DNA from: an uncultured archaeon
Lineage (GTDB): Archaea > Nanobdellota > Nanobdellia > Pacearchaeales > GW2011-AR1
DNA: 34,858 nucleotides
NCBI GenBank assembly: GCA_903828655.1
Contig: CAIKMX010000066.1
Span: 1-34,858, forward strand
Direction of reading: 5' to 3'
A program made the translations under genes and the position numbers. Under the pieces are notes generated by a model. That model was given only the letters and a program-made list of their open reading frames with translations. It was not told the origin of the DNA and did not search any database. Below are positions 6,335 to 15,024 of this stretch, one piece after another (the stretch's first letter is position 1; each line of letters begins with the position of its first letter).

Positions 6335-7786
6335 TTATTTTCCTGCATTTTTATCGCAATTCTTACATGCTTTCTTTCCCGCCAAGAATTCTTTGAATGA
6401 ACATTTAGGGCAGATTTCTCTTTGACAGGAAGGACATTTCTTGAAGTAGGATGATTCTGTTAAAGAACCACAGGAACTACAGGTTTTTATGCAGTTTGAA
6501 CAGTATTCCTTTCCAGATTTATCTTTGACTACATGGCGTTTGCATAATGTTTTTCGGCATTTGTAACATTTTGATGAACAGTCGTGGCATGAATGAGATG
6601 AACAAATTGCACACTTCTCTAGACGGCATTTAGGACAGACATCTTTTCCGCAGCTTAAACATCTTAACTGACATTTAGAACAAGCTAAATGACCCGATGA
6701 ACACATCTCTATTGCTTTTAGTTCCTTATTGCAGTTTTCACATGAAAATTTGTTTGAATCTCCAGTTAAAGGATTATAGAATATTTCTAGTTGCTTCATT
6801 GCCTTGTTCTTTTTTAATAAAACGTTTAGTTTGAAAATTGGATAGTAGATTATTGAAGTGTTTGTAAGATTGTTCGAGATGTTTAAACCGTGCTTGTGCA
6901 TCTCATCAGTTATGAAGAATTGTTTTTCTTTTTCAAGTTCGTCTTTTTTGCTATTTGCCTTAAGCTTTTCAAGAGTTTCGCTTGCCTTCATGATCTTTAG
7001 TTCTAAACTGCTAACTTCTTTTGCCTTGTTTTTTTCTTTTGCTTCGGCTAACTGAAATTCTAGATCTTCTATATGTTTTGATGCTTTATCTAACTCTTCT
7101 ACAATTTCCTTTGTTTGTTGATCATAATGCTCGCTTATTCTTGCAATCTCTTTTTTTAGGCGTGTTGTAAGAAGTTCTTTTAGTTCTGCAGTTCTTTTTT
7201 GTATTAACTGCTTGACTTTTTCTTTTGCCGGCTCATAAAATACTTTGGCGTCTTTTATTGAAACTTCTTCTCTTTTTCCGTCAAGAAGTTTGTACTTTGA
7301 AATGTCAAAGTCAATAACTTTTCCGTTTTGAACAAAGATATTGTTTATTAGTTGTTCTTTTTCATTTAGATACTGGAAGTTTGTTGCAAAGCTGAATCTT
7401 ATTATGTATTCATGATCACATTTTTTTGTTATCTTTGAAACTTCACAATTTTTAACCATTATGTGTTTTTTTAGTTCATTTTCGTCTCCGATATCAAACT
7501 GCATCTTTAGAAGAGTTGTTTGGCCCCTCGTTTCGAGATAGTCTGCCATGGTTTTTAATAAAAAACTGCCTTTTGCGATTAAGTCTGTATCGTCTCTTTC
7601 TTTTTCTCTTGTAAATACGAGGGTGTAAGGAGATTTTTTTCCGTAGAAATCTTCAAAGTCTTTTGGGACATTTTTTATTACTAACTCTTCGCCTTTTGGT
7701 TCTAAGAGGCATTTAAGGTTATTAAAAAATGCTAGAGTGAAATCTTTTAGTTCATCATTTTTTTCTTTATTCGTCAGGTTTTGCAT
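6335..7786 (-). CDS. Coiled-coil protein with a multi-CxxC zinc-binding C terminus; partner of the SNF2 ATPase
   Basis: A 483-aa protein, family not recognised. Residues about 1-190 form a mixed alpha/beta N-terminal domain. Residues about 190-300 are strongly charged and heptad-like, so probably a coiled coil. The last 130 residues hold a dense series of CxxC and CxxH pairs (for example CENC, CSKC, CLSC, CPKC, CAIC) ending in CKNC, which would bind several zinc ions. Its start overlaps the end of the SNF2 ATPase gene by 20 nt, so the two are co-expressed. Inference: a cofactor that targets or regulates the ATPase on DNA, RNA polymerase or another complex. Confidence 0.75.
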   Translation of the reverse strand: MQNLTNKEKNDELKDFTLAFFNNLKCLLEPKGEELVIKNVPKDFEDFYGKKSPYTLVFTREKERDDTDLIAKGSFLLKTMADYLETRGQTTLLKMQFDIGDENELKKHIMVKNCEVSKITKKCDHEYIIRFSFATNFQYLNEKEQLINNIFVQNGKVIDFDISKYKLLDGKREEVSIKDAKVFYEPAKEKVKQLIQKRTAELKELLTTRLKKEIARISEHYDQQTKEIVEELDKASKHIEDLEFQLAEAKEKNKAKEVSSLELKIMKASETLEKLKANSKKDELEKEKQFFITDEMHKHGLNISNNLTNTSIIYYPIFKLNVLLKKNKAMKQLEIFYNPLTGDSNKFSCENCNKELKAIEMCSSGHLACSKCQLRCLSCGKDVCPKCRLEKCAICSSHSCHDCSSKCYKCRKTLCKRHVVKDKSGKEYCSNCIKTCSSCGSLTESSYFKKCPSCQREICPKCSFKEFLAGKKACKNCDKNAGK

Positions 7787-9557
7787 CTAACACCTCCACA
7801 TTTGTTTTGGCATTGCTATAGTCTTCAATTCCTTTTTCTATCATTTCTGCAATCTTGTCTACATCTGCAGCGAACTTTGAGAGATTGTTCTTTGAATCAA
7901 TGAAGGATTCCATTAACATCTCTTCAATGTTTGTTCTGTTGCCCTCTCTACGCTCGTCAAGGCCTAGATTAAATAAGATTATAGGTAATTCTCCTATTAC
8001 AAGACCAATACAACACATTTTGTTTATGATTAAGTCCACAACATGTTCTTCCATTGTGTCTTTTGTTGCTAAACTGTATATGCTTATGTCATGTGTTTGG
8101 CCGATTCTATCTAAACGACCGATTCTTTGCTCTACGGCCATAGGATTCCAGGGCAAGTCATAGTTGATTAGATTGTGACAGAATTGGAAGTTTAAACCCT
8201 CAGAGCCAGTTTCGGTGCTAATCATTATATTTGCTGACTCCTTAAATTCCTTTATTCTATTTGTTTTTTCTTCTCTATCTAACCCCCCCATGAATTCAAC
8301 AATTTTTAGATTGAGAGGTTTTAATCTTTCTGAGATGTAGCTTAAAGTGGTAGGATGTTTTGTGTAGATTAGAATTTTTGTGCCATCTTTTTCTTCTTCT
8401 TGTATTTTAGTTACTATTTCTACAAGCTTATTCATCTTTGAATCTGTTTTTAGATTCTTGTACTGATCTAGAATTCTTTTTGCCATTTCTCTTGTGCTTT
8501 CATGATATCCTTTGTTTTCAGCAATTTTTGTCAAAGATTCTATTGCTGAACGTGAGGAACTTGTTATTTTTGGAAGCAATGCAAAAATGATTAAAAGTCC
8601 GTTAATTGCACTTCCAGTGCAAGAGAAATATTTTGTTTTTAGCAAGTCGCATGTGCTTTGATATGCTTCGTGCTCTTCTTTTGTTAGTTCAACAGAGATT
8701 ATCTTAGGGATTCTTTTTTTGTAGTTTACTATTGTTTGGTTTCTTATTCTTCTTACCATTACTTCGTCTAGTCTTCTCTTTAGATCTCGAGGATTTAACG
8801 GCCTACGTTTGTTTCCTCTAAATAAAAATTTCTTCTTGAATTCCTTTATTGTTCCTAAATGTCCTCTTTTTAGTAAATGTAAAAGATTGTATAACTCCAT
8901 TAAATCATTTTGAAATGGAGTTGCTGTTAGAATAAGGAAACGCTTTTTTTGTATTTTATCTACGAACTCCCATCTTACTGTGCCTTTGTCCTTTAGTTTG
9001 TGGGCTTCATCTACTATTAGTAAATCCCATGGAATCTCATGGGCCTTTTGATGTCTAAATTTATGAAGCTCTTTGTTGTAAGTTTTTACTCTATCTAAAG
9101 ACGCTATGACGAGATTGTTCTCCCAGTCTGATTCGTTTTCTATTATCTTAAAATCAAGTTTAAATTTTTCTTTAAGTTCTGCTACCCACTGATCTACCAA
9201 GGAAGGGGGAGTTAAAACTAAAGCGCGTTTTACGAAGCCCCTTTCAATACACTCTCTTAGAACAATCCCGGCAGTAATTGTTTTTCCTAAACCTACTTCG
9301 TCTGCTAATAATGCCGTACAGTTCATGTCTCTAAGGATTCTTAGAGCGCCTTCTGGTTGATGAGGAAGACTGTATTCTAAATTTTTCTTTATTGAACTAT
9401 AGGAAATTAACTCTGTGATGTTTGTATCTTGTGATATTTCTTCTGCTTCGACTTTTAATTTTAATAAATCATAAGACTCAAAGTCTCTTTTTTCTATTCT
9501 TTCAAGGATATTTGTATCATCATCTGAAAATGTCTCGTTTATTGTTATTTCATCCAT
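7767..9557 (-). CDS. SNF2/RapA-type helicase-like ATPase
   Basis: A superfamily 2 ATPase that translocates on double-stranded DNA to remodel bound proteins. Motifs in order: DEVGLGKT (Walker A, residues 86-93), LTPPSLVDQW (Ia region, about 115), DEAH (183-186), TATPFQN (211-217), a C-terminal lobe with STETGSEGLNFQ, and QRIGRLDRIGQ (motif VI, 477-487). At 596 aa it has the two motor lobes with little else, shorter than bacterial RapA. The last 80 residues are helical and may contact the partner encoded next. A TATA box (CTTAAATAG, about 9630-9638) implies a leader of roughly 50 nt. Whether it acts in transcription recycling, repair or defence is unknown. Confidence 0.92.
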   Translation of the reverse strand: MDEITINETFSDDDTNILERIEKRDFESYDLLKLKVEAEEISQDTNITELISYSSIKKNLEYSLPHQPEGALRILRDMNCTALLADEVGLGKTITAGIVLRECIERGFVKRALVLTPPSLVDQWVAELKEKFKLDFKIIENESDWENNLVIASLDRVKTYNKELHKFRHQKAHEIPWDLLIVDEAHKLKDKGTVRWEFVDKIQKKRFLILTATPFQNDLMELYNLLHLLKRGHLGTIKEFKKKFLFRGNKRRPLNPRDLKRRLDEVMVRRIRNQTIVNYKKRIPKIISVELTKEEHEAYQSTCDLLKTKYFSCTGSAINGLLIIFALLPKITSSSRSAIESLTKIAENKGYHESTREMAKRILDQYKNLKTDSKMNKLVEIVTKIQEEEKDGTKILIYTKHPTTLSYISERLKPLNLKIVEFMGGLDREEKTNRIKEFKESANIMISTETGSEGLNFQFCHNLINYDLPWNPMAVEQRIGRLDRIGQTHDISIYSLATKDTMEEHVVDLIINKMCCIGLVIGELPIILFNLGLDERREGNRTNIEEMLMESFIDSKNNLSKFAADVDKIAEMIEKGIEDYSNAKTNVEVLDAKPDE

Positions 9558-9679
9558 CTTTTCTTTTATTTTTCCTCTTTTTGTCTCTTTTTTGAATTTT
9601 GTTTTATTTCTTAAATCATAAACTGGCTATTTAAGATTAATTGGGATAAAGAGGATAGTTTGGAATTAGTTATTGGAGA

Positions 9680-9958
9680 TTACAGAAAACTAAAAACGCC
9701 TTTTTGAAGAACATATAATGTTATTATTATGACAATAAATGCGGGCATTGCCAGATCTATTGAAACGAAAATCAGAGCTCCTGCGATTATGTCTCCAATT
9801 GATGCAAAGTGATCTGAAATGACGAAGGCTGCGCCTTTTGCAATGAGGAATAAAGCGAGAATCATTATGAAGGATACAGGGAGTATGTGAAAAAATGAGT
9901 ATATCCAGAATGCCGCTGCTGCGAGGATGTCTATCAGGCCGAGTATTTTTACTATCAT
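9680..9958 (-). CDS. Small multi-pass membrane protein
   Basis: A 92-aa protein made mostly of hydrophobic segments, about four spans (around residues 4-20, 28-48, 53-68 and 70-88). Function not recognised. Its ATG lies 11 nt after the 3' end of the tRNA-Ser gene on the same strand, and no separate TATA box fits in that gap. It may be transcribed together with the tRNA and released by tRNA 3' processing. Confidence 0.65.
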   Translation of the reverse strand: MIVKILGLIDILAAAAFWIYSFFHILPVSFIMILALFLIAKGAAFVISDHFASIGDIIAGALIFVSIDLAMPAFIVIIITLYVLQKGVFSFL

Positions 9959-9969
9959 GCTACTCCAAA

Positions 9970-10050
9970 CGCCCTCGCCAGGAATTGAACCTGGGAGCCC
10001 CGAAGGGCCTGGTTTTCAAGACCAGTGCAATACCACTATGCGACGAGGGC
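9970..10050 (-). tRNA. tRNA-Ser (anticodon UGA)
   Basis: Read on the reverse strand it gives a full type II cloverleaf: acceptor GCCCTCG/CGAGGGC, D arm GCA/TGC, anticodon stem CTGGT/ACCAG around CTTGAAA (anticodon TGA, reading UCA), a 14-nt variable arm GCCCTTCGGGGCTC, and T arm CCAGG-TTCAATT-CCTGG. The long variable arm and the G discriminator base fit serine. CCA is not encoded. No TATA box lies at the usual distance; the nearest is about 95 bp upstream, shared with the divergent cyclophilin promoter. Confidence 0.95.
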
Positions 10051-10095
10051 AGTTTTAAGCCTCGGAGCATTCTGAGCAAGTTTACCTTGCGACAT

Positions 10096-10108
10096 ATGCG
10101 ACGAGGGC
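10096..10108 (-). repeat. Duplicate of the first 13 nt of tRNA-Ser
   Basis: GCCCTCGTCGCAT, read on the reverse strand, is identical to the 5' end of the tRNA-Ser gene (10038-10050) and lies 45 bp upstream of it in the same orientation. Confidence 0.8.
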
Positions 10109-10141
10109 CTCTGTCAATTGACAATAAACCCCATTCAAGAA

Positions 10142-10156
10142 GGTTTTTAAATTTGT
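10142..10156 (+). promoter_or_regulatory. TATA box of the cyclophilin gene, also readable on the reverse strand
   Basis: GTTTTTAAATTTG lies about 25 bp before the ATG at 10173, as expected for a leaderless gene. Its complement (AAATTTAAAAAC) can serve as a TATA box for reverse transcription starting near 10120, upstream of tRNA-Ser. Confidence 0.55.
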
Positions 10157-10172
10157 TTAGTTAGTACTAAAC

Positions 10173-10751
10173 ATGGTAAGTATATGGAAAAACAAGGCAG
10201 TAGTAATATTTATAATAGCTATTCTTGTTGTAGCTTTCGGAGTGCTTATTGCAAAAACTATGGGAAACATTGGATCAAAAGATGCAAACGGAACTAAGGT
10301 AAAATTCGAGACGACTTATGGAAACTTTGTTTTGCAACTTTATGATAAAGAGATGCCAATAACTACCGGGAATTTTAAGAAGTTAGTTGAAAAGGGATTT
10401 TATGACAACGTCATATTTCATAGAGTAATAAAAGATTTTATGATCCAAGGCGGAGATCCTACTGGAACGGGAACGGGCGGACCAGGGTATAACATAAAAG
10501 ATGAGTTCACAAAGACAAGCCTAGATGAAAATGCTCGCGGAACAATAGCTATGGCAAATGCGGGGCCAAATACGGGAGGAAGCCAATTCTTCATAAATCT
10601 TGTTGATAATAATTATCTAGATGGAAAACATCCAGTATTCGGGAAGATTGTTGAAGGAATGGATGTTGTTGATAAAATAGGAAATACTGCAACTAATGCT
10701 GCAGATAAGCCTTTGAAGGAAGCAAAGATATTGAAAGCAAAGATTATTTGA
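10173..10751 (+). CDS. Membrane-anchored cyclophilin-type peptidyl-prolyl isomerase
   Basis: Catalyses cis-trans isomerisation of proline peptide bonds to help folding. Residues about 9-29 form a single N-terminal membrane span, so the catalytic domain faces outward. The cyclophilin domain runs from VKFETTYGNFVLQL (about 43) to the end, with FHRVIKDFMIQGGDP (active-site arginine), GTIAMANAGPNTGGSQFFI and LDGKHPVFGKIVEG. At 192 aa it is a minimal, complete cyclophilin. It likely helps fold secreted proteins. The next gene starts 12 nt downstream. Confidence 0.95.
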   Translation: MVSIWKNKAVVIFIIAILVVAFGVLIAKTMGNIGSKDANGTKVKFETTYGNFVLQLYDKEMPITTGNFKKLVEKGFYDNVIFHRVIKDFMIQGGDPTGTGTGGPGYNIKDEFTKTSLDENARGTIAMANAGPNTGGSQFFINLVDNNYLDGKHPVFGKIVEGMDVVDKIGNTATNAADKPLKEAKILKAKII

Positions 10752-10763
10752 CTAGATAATCCG

Positions 10764-11615
10764 ATGGATGTTCATAATATGGATAAAAGTGAAGGAAAAG
10801 ATAATTCTAAAAAAAGGGTTGCAGTGGTATATATGGTTGCAGGGCTTTCTTCGAGGTTTGGGGGAAAGATAAAACAATTTGCGAGGGTTGGGAAGAATAA
10901 TGAAACTTTAATTGAACTTTCAATAAAACAGGCGATTTCTGCAGGTTTTGATAAGATTGTTTTTATTGTAGGAAAAATGACCGAGAAACCATTTAAGGAG
11001 ATGTTTGGAGATTCTTATATGGGCGTTCCAATTTATTATGCGCAACAAAAATTTGATGTTGAAAAAAGAGACAGGCCATGGGGGACAGGAGATGCTTTGT
11101 GCTGTGCAAGAGAGATTTTAGATTGTGATTTTGTTGTATGTAACGGAGATGATTTGTATGGGGAGAACACATTCAAGATTTTGTTTGACCATCTTCAAAA
11201 AAGTGATAATGAAGCTACGATAGGATATGGGATTTTAGACGCAATTCCCGAAAAAGGAAATGTTACTCGAGGGATATTCCAAATTTCTAATAACTTTGTT
11301 AGCGAGATAAAAGAGACGTTTAATGTTTCAAAGGATAATTTGCATAAAGTTGGACTAACTGAGAGAAGTTTAGCAAGCGAGAATATGTTTGCTCTGCATC
11401 CAGGGGTAATCAAGATGCTTCATGCTAATCTTGAGGTTTTTAAAAAAGAGAACTCTGGAGACAGGAGAGTTGAATTTCTCCTTTCTAATGAGCTTTCTAG
11501 AATTATCAAAGAAGGGAAGATAAAAATGCAAATTTATCCAACTCCAGATAAATGGCTTGGAGTTACAAATCCAGAAGATGAAGAGATTGTTAGAGGAATT
11601 ATTTCAAGACAATAG
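10764..11615 (+). CDS. Nucleotidyltransferase, sugar-phosphate NTP-transferase family
   Basis: A GT-A fold enzyme that would join a nucleotide to a sugar phosphate or similar alcohol phosphate. The nucleotide-binding motif YMVAGLSSRFGGKIKQF is at about residues 23-39 (compare GxGxR...PK), GTGDAL binds the base around 109-114, and VCNGDDLYG (about 125-133) holds the metal-binding aspartate. At 283 aa it lacks an added acyltransferase domain. The substrate is not evident. The start could also be the ATG at 10779. It probably shares the cyclophilin transcript. Confidence 0.85.
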   Translation: MDVHNMDKSEGKDNSKKRVAVVYMVAGLSSRFGGKIKQFARVGKNNETLIELSIKQAISAGFDKIVFIVGKMTEKPFKEMFGDSYMGVPIYYAQQKFDVEKRDRPWGTGDALCCAREILDCDFVVCNGDDLYGENTFKILFDHLQKSDNEATIGYGILDAIPEKGNVTRGIFQISNNFVSEIKETFNVSKDNLHKVGLTERSLASENMFALHPGVIKMLHANLEVFKKENSGDRRVEFLLSNELSRIIKEGKIKMQIYPTPDKWLGVTNPEDEEIVRGIISRQ

Positions 11616-11686
11616 GATTGAACATTGCTTAAAATTAAATGTTGAACAAGTCTGTTAAAATTGAGCACATTAATAAAAAATCGTTA

Positions 11687-11766
11687 GAGCGAGAAACTGT
11701 GACGAAGTCCAGTTTCGAGCGATGATTGTTTGGTATCTTGTGTTGGGGCGTCGTATTGGCAACTTA
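11687..11766 (+). repeat. Composite dispersed repeat copy a: GAGCGA hairpin plus GGTA element
   Basis: 11687-11723 is a hairpin with stem GAAACTG/CAGTTTC (11693-11699 and 11710-11716) flanked by GAGCGA. It runs into TTGTTTGGTATCTTGTG and ends in TTGGCAACTTAG. The hairpin-then-element order matches 19707-19790. The gap 11616-11821 holds no convincing gene. Confidence 0.65.
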
Positions 11767-11821
11767 GGATTTATGTTTAAGTAGAGGCAAATTATTATGT
11801 CTTGGCAACTTTTACTTCTTT

Positions 11822-13330
11822 CTATTTTAATTTTATAGGATTGAACTCTTCATAGAACTTTAGAGCGTCTTCTAACTTGTCTTTGCTTTCGCTGTACAAA
11901 GTTATGATTTTATCCCCTTTCCGGAGGTCTTGATTTTGGCTCGAGTTTCTGTGTAAGTAAACGCCAGCAGACTTTGTCTCTGGAGTTCCTAAAACATGGC
12001 ATATAGAGTTAATCTTTTTATTATCTATTTCTAGGATTTTTGAGTCTTTTTTTGCAGTTATTGTTTTTGAAAATCTTGATGGCTTTAACTTCTTGACGCG
12101 ATTATCAAAATCATCTGAATTTTCCTGCTTTGAATTTTGAGCATTGATTATCTCCCTGAACTTTTTGTAAGCCTCTCCTGATTCGAGAATTGTTCTTGCG
12201 ACTTTCTTTGAACGTTTGATGTTACAAAGCTTTAGAATTTTTGACGCGAGAAATAAAGATTTGTTCTTAAGATCTTGAGGCGCATTTTTATTGTTTTTTA
12301 GAACTGAAAGAACATCAAGCATTTCTAACACGGGGCCGATACCGTTTCCTACGGGTCTGCTTCCATCAGTATAAACAACCTTTGTTTTTATGTTAAAATA
12401 TTTTGAAATCTTCTTGAATTTTTTCCCAAGTTTCTTTGCTCCAGATTTGGATTCCACCTTAGAAGATTTTCCGTAAGGGATATCAATAAGAAGGTGAGTT
12501 GCTCCTGCAGCGATTTTCTTGGACATTATTGAAGCTAGAAGTTGAGGTTCAACATCAAGATTTAGAATTCTTTCTACACGGATTATCTTATCATCAGATG
12601 GAGCAAGGTTTAGAGAGCCACCCCATGCTAAACAAGCATTTGTTTTTGAAACGACTTTTTTAAGTTCTGAAGATGAAAAATCTACCCTTGAAAGAGTTTC
12701 TATAACGTCTGCGGTTCCTGCGGCCGATGTAATCGCTCTTGAAGAGGTTTTAGGCATTGTTAAACCGGCTGCTGCACATATTGAAACTACTATTGGAGTT
12801 GTACGGTTTCCGGCAATTCCTCCAATACAGTGTTTATCCGCAACTATTTTGGAAGTTAATTTAAGCTGATTCCCGGTTTTTACCATTGCTTTTATTAGAT
12901 TAATTGTTTCATCAAAAGACATTCCATTAAGTTTTTCTGCCGCAACAAAATAGGCTATTTCTGATTCTGTTAGATTGTTATGAACAATCTCGGAGACTAA
13001 AAGGTTTAGTTCATTCTTTGTCAAATGTTCCCCTGAAACTTTCTTTTTTATCAGTTTTGCTGCAATTCCAAGTTCTGAAGGATGAACTTCGAGCTTTTCG
13101 TTATCTTTTGTGTTTAGCGCCCCAATAACCTCTCTTGAAAGTCCGATCTGGTTAGCTTGTACTAGTCTTGAGAATATATCTACTACTGCATAGATTGTTT
13201 TTTTGTTTCTAAGATTCTTTATTCCTAAACGTTCATCAACATTTATGTTTAGCTTCTTAGCAGTTTCCGCATTCAGAATTACTACTGGACGGCCTGCAAG
13301 CCAGTTTAGGTTTCTTGATTTTAGTATCAT
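11822..13330 (-). CDS. deoA: AMP phosphorylase (thymidine phosphorylase family)
   Basis: Converts AMP and phosphate to adenine and ribose 1,5-bisphosphate, the first step of the archaeal nucleotide salvage route that uses ribose-1,5-bisphosphate isomerase and form III RuBisCO. It has the archaeal N-terminal extension domain (about residues 1-85), then the phosphorylase core with DKHCIGGIAGNRTTPIV at about 164-180 and SSRAITSAAGTADVIETL at about 195-212. The 502-aa length is typical of this group rather than of bacterial thymidine phosphorylase. Isomerase and RuBisCO are not in the window. It lies 33 nt after the AI-2E family gene, probably on the same transcript. Confidence 0.93.
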   Translation of the reverse strand: MILKSRNLNWLAGRPVVILNAETAKKLNINVDERLGIKNLRNKKTIYAVVDIFSRLVQANQIGLSREVIGALNTKDNEKLEVHPSELGIAAKLIKKKVSGEHLTKNELNLLVSEIVHNNLTESEIAYFVAAEKLNGMSFDETINLIKAMVKTGNQLKLTSKIVADKHCIGGIAGNRTTPIVVSICAAAGLTMPKTSSRAITSAAGTADVIETLSRVDFSSSELKKVVSKTNACLAWGGSLNLAPSDDKIIRVERILNLDVEPQLLASIMSKKIAAGATHLLIDIPYGKSSKVESKSGAKKLGKKFKKISKYFNIKTKVVYTDGSRPVGNGIGPVLEMLDVLSVLKNNKNAPQDLKNKSLFLASKILKLCNIKRSKKVARTILESGEAYKKFREIINAQNSKQENSDDFDNRVKKLKPSRFSKTITAKKDSKILEIDNKKINSICHVLGTPETKSAGVYLHRNSSQNQDLRKGDKIITLYSESKDKLEDALKFYEEFNPIKLK

Positions 13331-13363
13331 CTCTTTTTTATTTATTATTTATTCTATTAAATT

Positions 13364-14389
13364 TTAACTTTTGAAAATTTCGTTAAGCTTCCCTTGTTTA
13401 TAAAAATCAATTATAATTAAAACATACGCAAGAATTAGTGGGCCGATGATGATTCCTGCAAGGCCTAAGAAATATATTCCTCCGATTATACCTATAAAGC
13501 TTATAGGTATTGAAAGTACGGATTTCTTGGATAGGAATATTGGTCTTAGGATATTGTCTATTACCGAAACAAATAGCGCGCCATATAATAGAAGGATAAA
13601 TCCCTGACTTGCGTGCCCTGTTGTAATAAGGACTACACTAACTGGAAGCCATACTAGCCACGCCCCAAGAATTGGAATCATTGAAACAATCATAGTTACT
13701 GCTGAAAGGGTAAGTGCTCCAGGGACTCCTAAAACAAAAAGGCCTACCCCTAGGGCTAAACCTTGTATTATTGCAATTAGTACTTGGCCATAGATAAGAG
13801 CGTTGGTTATTCCTCTAAATTCATTCATAAATTTGTTTTCAGTGCTTTCGGATAAGGGAGAGAGTTTCATGAAGTATTCTTTTAGTTTTTCTGCGTCTTT
13901 TACAGCAAAGAAAAAAACAAACAAGAAAACTACTCCCTTTAGAAGCCAATCAAAGACATTTACTATAAATGACTGGAGTTCATTCAGAAATGTTGTGAAG
14001 ATTTTTCCTATGAGATTGCTAATACTTGCGGATACGGTTTTGGAGTATTCGGCAGGAATTAGAGAAGGAAATACTTTTTCTACCGATGCAATAACATTTA
14101 TGTCTTGAATGGAAATGTAAGTATTAACGGTCTGTCTTATTATTAAAGGAGTTACGAGAATTAAAGGGACAGCTATTACTGCGATTATTAGAATTAGAAG
14201 AATAGATGCGGAAAGTGTTTTGTATTTTACCCGTTTGTTTATTACCTTAAAAATTGGATGAAAAATATAAGCGAAAAGAAGTCCAAATAGGATAGGGATA
14301 AGAAGATCTTTTATTACAAAGAATGCAAGTACAAAAAGGATTATTACTAAGACTAACATAGATATTCTTTTTGCTGCATCTTGGACCAT
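13364..14389 (-). CDS. AI-2E family transporter-like membrane protein
   Basis: A 341-aa polytopic membrane protein of the AI-2E (PerM/TqsA-like) family. It has two early spans (LVLVIILFVLAFFVI and LLIPILFGLLFAYIFHPIF), a soluble middle region, and later spans that include the family's typical GALFVSVIDNILRPIFLS near residue 270. Members export small molecules or exchange ions; the substrate here is unknown. CTTTATAAATTCC (14409-14421) on this strand is a TATA box about 26 bp before the ATG, so the mRNA is probably leaderless. Confidence 0.92.
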   Translation of the reverse strand: MVQDAAKRISMLVLVIILFVLAFFVIKDLLIPILFGLLFAYIFHPIFKVINKRVKYKTLSASILLILIIAVIAVPLILVTPLIIRQTVNTYISIQDINVIASVEKVFPSLIPAEYSKTVSASISNLIGKIFTTFLNELQSFIVNVFDWLLKGVVFLFVFFFAVKDAEKLKEYFMKLSPLSESTENKFMNEFRGITNALIYGQVLIAIIQGLALGVGLFVLGVPGALTLSAVTMIVSMIPILGAWLVWLPVSVVLITTGHASQGFILLLYGALFVSVIDNILRPIFLSKKSVLSIPISFIGIIGGIYFLGLAGIIIGPLILAYVLIIIDFYKQGKLNEIFKS

Positions 14390-14444
14390 GTTTGTAGAAT
14401 GCTTCAGGAATTTATAAAGTTATAGTAGCAAAAGGAAAAGATAA

Positions 14445-14630
14445 CGCTCGCTTCGCTCGCTTTTTGGTAACAGCACTGCCAAGGTTTGGTTTGGAGCAGT
14501 TTATATTTTGGCAACTCAAAAATATATTTGTTAAGCATTTTACTTACCACTGCTGCTGAAATTAGCCCTGATGAAATTGAGATACCTAACGTTTGGTAAC
14601 CTGTGTGGAGGAATCATTGCGGCAACTTAA
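14445..14630 (+). repeat. Dispersed repeat cluster b (copies b1 and b2 plus a GCGAG-type motif)
   Basis: CGCTCGCTTCGCTCGC (14445-14460) is a compact version of the GCGAG/GAGCGA motif. Copy b1 (14461-14517) runs TTTTTGGTAACAGCACTGCC to GGAGCAGTTTATAT and TTGGCAACTC. Copy b2 (14590-14630) runs CGTTTGGTAACCTGTG to GCGGCAACTTAAA. ACCTAAC at 14584-14590 is the inverted core. No gene is seen in 14390-14695. Confidence 0.65.
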
Positions 14631-14695
14631 ATTTTGGGGTATTGTAGGCTTTTATATCTGAATAAATTTAAATAGCTAAGATGTTTGTTTATTTT

Positions 14696-15010
14696 ATGAA
14701 AAAGGGATGGATTATTACAATTATTGTTGTAGTGATTATTGCTGTTTTAGCTTATATCTTGCTTCAACCCAAGGCAGAGAATACTGAGATGACTAAAGAA
14801 CAACAATGTGTTAATTCTGGAGGACAGGCCATAGATATGACCTGCTATTGCGGGGGCGTTAGTGATTTTCCTGCTAATTGTGAAATAGGCGGATGCAGCT
14901 GTAATCCTCTCGGTGGCAATGCACACACAATAAAGTATTGCGATTGTGGGGTGAGTAAATGTTTTAATGGTTCTAGTTGTGTTGTTCAATCTGAAATACT
15001 AGTTACGTGA
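14696..15010 (+). CDS. Small secreted or membrane-anchored cysteine-rich protein
   Basis: A 104-aa protein beginning MKKGWIITIIVVVIIAVLAY, a single N-terminal span or uncleaved signal. The outer part has ten cysteines, several as CxC pairs (CYC, CSC, CDC), which suggests disulfides or a metal site. The ATG at 14681 is rejected as start: AATTTAAATA at 14666-14675 lies too close to it and at the right distance for a leaderless start at 14696. Function unknown. Confidence 0.65.
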   Translation: MKKGWIITIIVVVIIAVLAYILLQPKAENTEMTKEQQCVNSGGQAIDMTCYCGGVSDFPANCEIGGCSCNPLGGNAHTIKYCDCGVSKCFNGSSCVVQSEILVT

Positions 15011-15024
15011 ATAAATTTATAAAG

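Noticed and set aside
6335-9557. DISARM defence system, suggested by the SNF2-type ATPase
   Set aside because: No methyltransferase, DUF1998 or phospholipase D gene lies nearby, and the partner does not match DISARM components.
9895-10164. 89-aa forward frame across the tRNA region
   Set aside because: It is the antisense of tRNA-Ser; such frames are a common false gene call.
11640-11726. 28-codon frame in the gap after the nucleotidyltransferase
   Set aside because: It runs through the GAGCGA hairpin repeat and has no promoter or ribosome site.
14681-14695. Upstream ATG for the cysteine-rich protein
   Set aside because: It lies only about 6 bp after the TATA box; the ATG at 14696 is at the leaderless distance.
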